A DNA stretch of 64,000 nt from assembly GCA_003546025.1 (NCBI GenBank), contig QPKB01000003.1, positions 67,087,401 to 67,151,400 on the forward strand, written 5' to 3'. The position numbers and the translations under genes are program-made. Position 1 is the stretch's first letter. Each line of letters starts with the position of its first letter. This document shows, piece after piece, positions 60,870-64,000 of the stretch. The notes under the pieces were generated by a model. It searched no databases and was not told the origin of the DNA. It was given only the letters and a program-made list of their open reading frames with translations. Source of the stretch: Camphora micrantha. Lineage: Eukaryota > Streptophyta > Magnoliopsida > Laurales > Lauraceae.

Positions 60870-62345
60870 CTACTAACATACTCTCCCTCTACTTTTCACT
60901 AAACTTCTCCCACTTATGGACTCTCATCTGCCCCGTTTCTAACATAAATAGAATCTTACCTCTTCATGTATACCCGTGATTAGCATGGATTTTTGTGCTA
61001 GTTTGCTTTTACTATAAAATTCTTTGTTCCATTCGAGGTCTTTTCCCAATGTTTTCCTCAAAATCGAATGGTAAAACTCTTTGAGGTCTTAGCATAAGTT
61101 TTCAGTTAAAATGTCTCATTAATGAGTTTATGATAAGTTTCTCAATGAAAAATTACACGAGGAAGATAAAAGTGTATTTTAATCACGTGGATGATCTTAT
61201 TGCTTCAAGCAAGAACTAGAATCAGATAATAGGCAATTTGTAAGGCAAAACGGAGCTGATGCACTCTATATAGAATGAAATAAAACATCAAAATTAATGT
61301 TTATCAATACATAAATTACTTGGCCGGATGTTGGTTCATTGGCGTAAGGCCTTGGTTTGCTCCTCTAGTCCGCACTCCCCTTCCCTCCAAAATTTCCAAT
61401 CCCTCCCTCGAAACAAATCGTCTGGTCTTCTCCTTCAAATACTAAAAATTATAACCATAACCATGTCCATGTCCAAGTGTAGGAAAGAAGAAGAGAGAGA
61501 GAGAGAGAAGGAAACATGGTATCCTTTGTTGTTACTCGTTAGGTTTAAATCTTCAAGCTCCAATTTTAATGCTTTTTTTTACCCTGCTAGCACATTAAAT
61601 GCAGTGTTATGGTTGTGACATGACCTCCAAATCCAAAATCCTTGACACAAAATGCTTCAGATTGCCTATAGCTATGTTTACAAAATCCCCATGGGATCCT
61701 GTTGGATAAAAGAGACATATATAAGAATCTAGTCACTAGATTCTCTTGGGATCTTTTTGAGGATGGATCTTTTCTTAATGTCAGGGACACAAACACAGCT
61801 GCATCATGACATGAATTTTCTACATTGAAATGAAGTATTGGATGCGATGCAATATATTTTCATTGCCTACTCTGCAGTACCATGATGAATCATGGAAAAT
61901 ATAATATGTCCAATTGAACCCGGTCCACAATCTTGTTCTACCAAGGCAGCAAGTCTACACATTAATACATGAAAAGACATGTTTTTGATATTTCTTATTT
62001 ACTCTATTTCCTTGTTGAACCTAGTAAAAGTATCATCCTATGCAATATATGGCCCTTGGGCCTTTGGATCTGACTTCCAATTAATCAGAAACTTCACAAA
62101 TAACCGAGGAAAGGAAAATCAAGAGAGCTAGAGCCTAAACTATTTGATTTACATGCCCAGTCATTTTTGTGAAAATTGAAATCGTATAGCAAATTGTTCG
62201 AGGCGGTGAAATGGAATCAATTTGTGAATTGTTTCTTGAATTAATTATAGGAATCTTTTACTTTAGTAAAATTTAAAATACTAAAAACTAAAACCTGTGA
62301 CAAATAGTAGTAATTAATAATCTATTCATTTTCCATCCATACCAA
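60870..62345. other. Intergenic, no gene seen
   Basis: A short (GA)n tract at 61493-61508. Frames at 61328-61796 show no domain. Confidence 0.5.
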
Positions 62346-62357
62346 CATCAATATAAT

Positions 62358-62716
62358 TAGGGGTGCTTGTGGGCTAGAGCAGCACAGGCCCGATCCAGAC
62401 CCAGATTGCTTTGGGCCAGGCTTGGATATATCCAATTAAAAATTTGGCAAGGCTTGGATTACATGATACAATGCCTGAAGCCTGGCCTGCTCCAATTAAA
62501 AAAAGTCCTTATAATTTAGTGATAGTTTGTCCAAAGAAAGCCTGTACAACTCATAAAAACCCGGGCCAGGCCGGGCCGATTAACTATATGTGCAGGCTTG
62601 GGGCTGATATTAACGGACCATGTAAGGCTTCTGCCAAATACGGCCCTGAATTTCTAGAGTCGGGCCATGCCGGGCCTGGATATGCCTTAGCCCAAGCCGG
62701 GCCATGAACACCCCAA
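62358..62716. mobile_element. hAT-type MITE, GGGCCAGGCC-rich (359 bp)
   Basis: Left end TAGGGGTGCTTGTGGGC and right end, read on the minus strand, TTGGGGTGTTCATGGCCCGG. Flanks AATATAAT (62350-62357) and AATACAAT (62717-62724) match at 7 of 8 positions. The interior repeats GGCCAGGC, GCCCGGCC and GGGCCGG blocks. The proline/glycine-rich plus-strand frame over it is an artefact. Confidence 0.7.
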
Positions 62717-62724
62717 AATACAAT

Positions 62725-64000
62725 GACAGTAAGACTATGATACATTTTGTAAAGAAGATCATTGATTTATTGACTATTGATACAATCATATGAAGATCAA
62801 TTTTAAAGTGAATCCAACTATTAAATTAAAATGTAGGGAAATCTTTATGGAGCGGGGAGGGGGTTCATTTGAGCAGCTTGAACTTTCAAAGAGGTGAGCC
62901 CAACTATGGGGTTCCATTCCTCTATCTAGGGAATTCTGCAAGTCGTGGGAGGATCAAAAGACCTGGATTCATAAGTATACGTCCTTTGGTGGAAGAGCTA
63001 GTCAGTACAATGTCCCTACTTCATCAAACAAGAACTAGCATGTTGTACCTATGTGTGGCATGAATGGGACCACATAGTCATATATGCGTTGTAATGGGAC
63101 GACAGGGCAATAAATGGTTGAATAGGCAACAAACAGCTTATTGACTTTCTCAGCTTCCTACCTTGAAATACCGTAGCCCTATCTTTACGTGACCAAAATT
63201 GGTTCACCATCAGTAAGAAATGATGAAGATAATTACCATCAAAGACTTGTCTCAACTATATTAAAGTTGGCAGGTTTGGTTACATGAATTTCGGTTTTTT
63301 CATTTCAAATTTTTCCCAACAAACCTTGGGTAAAAAAAGAGGATTAATGACCAGTATAAGATTTTATCACAACCCAAACATTGTTTGAAATGATAAGATA
63401 TCGATCTAAAAACAGGTTTTGGGTTCGGATTCGGTTCTTCTCCGCCTTTTTTTTTTTTAATCTGATTACCACGTTCATCCAAATAATTTGGTACCAATTT
63501 ACAACCTTGCACTGTTAGTGCCATGCGCACATTAATTGTGCTTGTCAGCTGGTTGGTAGCCACAATGTAAGTTGTTGCACCAACAATACCAACAACGTGA
63601 ACCAAAAAACTATTCCATTAATTGATTCACCTTTGTCTTTTTCGGGTGTGGGCCCAGTGATTAGGCCCAGTTCTTACCGGGCAATTGAGGCCTGAGAACA
63701 GCAGGCCCTTTTGCCACAGGTTTCAAACCTGACATCATCTTCCCCATTCGATTGTATTTTTATGTCTACAGCCAACTGCTGCACTATTATGCAGCAGGGG
63801 TGATCAATTGCTTGCCCCATTAGGTAATAAATAGCATTTCTTATCCATTTATAAGAGTGATGTATTTCCCTGTACATTGATTGGACAGTTACTGTTGCCC
63901 TAATCAATGTTGGAAATATTGACAATATTTTGAATTATTCTGAGATTATCAGGATGTTTTCTTGAAAATGCCTAATGGTGGTATTATAATGGCATTGTCA
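62725..64000. other. Right edge, no gene recognised
   Basis: Minus-strand frames at 63300-63605 and 63674-63925 have no recognisable domain. A gene continuing beyond the window cannot be excluded. Confidence 0.4.

Noticed and set aside
62411..62707. 98-residue frame with repeated GPG/AGP
   Set aside because: Artefact of GGCC-rich repeats within a hAT-type MITE.
63300..63925. Two minus-strand frames near the right edge as exons of a gene
   Set aside because: No recognisable motifs, and the splice junctions I tried do not join them in a meaningful frame.

Overview
This is a stretch of a large, repeat-rich plant nuclear genome. The DNA is AT-rich, genes have introns, and A/T-, GA- and CAC-type microsatellites are frequent. 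Tandemly dated transposon debris fills most of the rest: MITEs, SINEs, gypsy, copia and LINE remnants. Nothing looks prokaryotic or organellar. The species cannot be fixed. The MADS-box protein and the non-grass repeat style fit a non-grass angiosperm, possibly an early-diverging one, but that is inference.

Two protein-coding genes can be supported. The main one is a complete AGL6-like MIKC MADS-box gene on the minus strand, from the ATG at 33243 to the stop at 12150. I reconstructed eight coding exons by hand (182, 79, 62, 100, 42, 42, 137 and 79 bp). All introns are GT-AG, all phases agree, and the product is 240 residues with both C-terminal AGL6 motifs. Its first intron is about 13.0 kb and holds a degraded LINE, a Mutator-type MITE, several tRNA-derived SINEs, a TRIM-like miniature LTR element, and GA microsatellites with a repeated block just downstream of exon 1. 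The second gene, 56477-56821 on the plus strand, encodes a 114-residue secreted-peptide precursor of unknown function. Its compact promoter has a TATA box and three W-box cores plus a CGCG box just upstream.

Layout: 1-490 gypsy RT/RNase H fragment (minus). 500-12100 is intergenic, with retroelement debris, a 9-bp-TSD MITE, a 217-bp tandem duplication, a 781-bp foldback and tandem tRNA-like repeats. 12150-33243 is the AGL6-like gene. 33250-34300 is its 5' region, with a 78-bp GA/CT run and an upstream ORF. 34300-56200 is a transposon-rich interval. It includes a 962-bp Mutator-like foldback, two hAT-type MITEs, a G-rich Tourist-like MITE, further Mutator-type MITEs and LTR fragments with palindromic arrays. 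56200-56900 is the secreted-peptide gene. 56900-64000 is intergenic, with an LTR fragment, a foldback with internal tandem repeats and a GGCC-rich hAT-type MITE.

Most open frames elsewhere are chance frames in repeats. The notable content beyond the MADS gene is the set of short non-autonomous elements whose ends and target-site duplications can be read directly.
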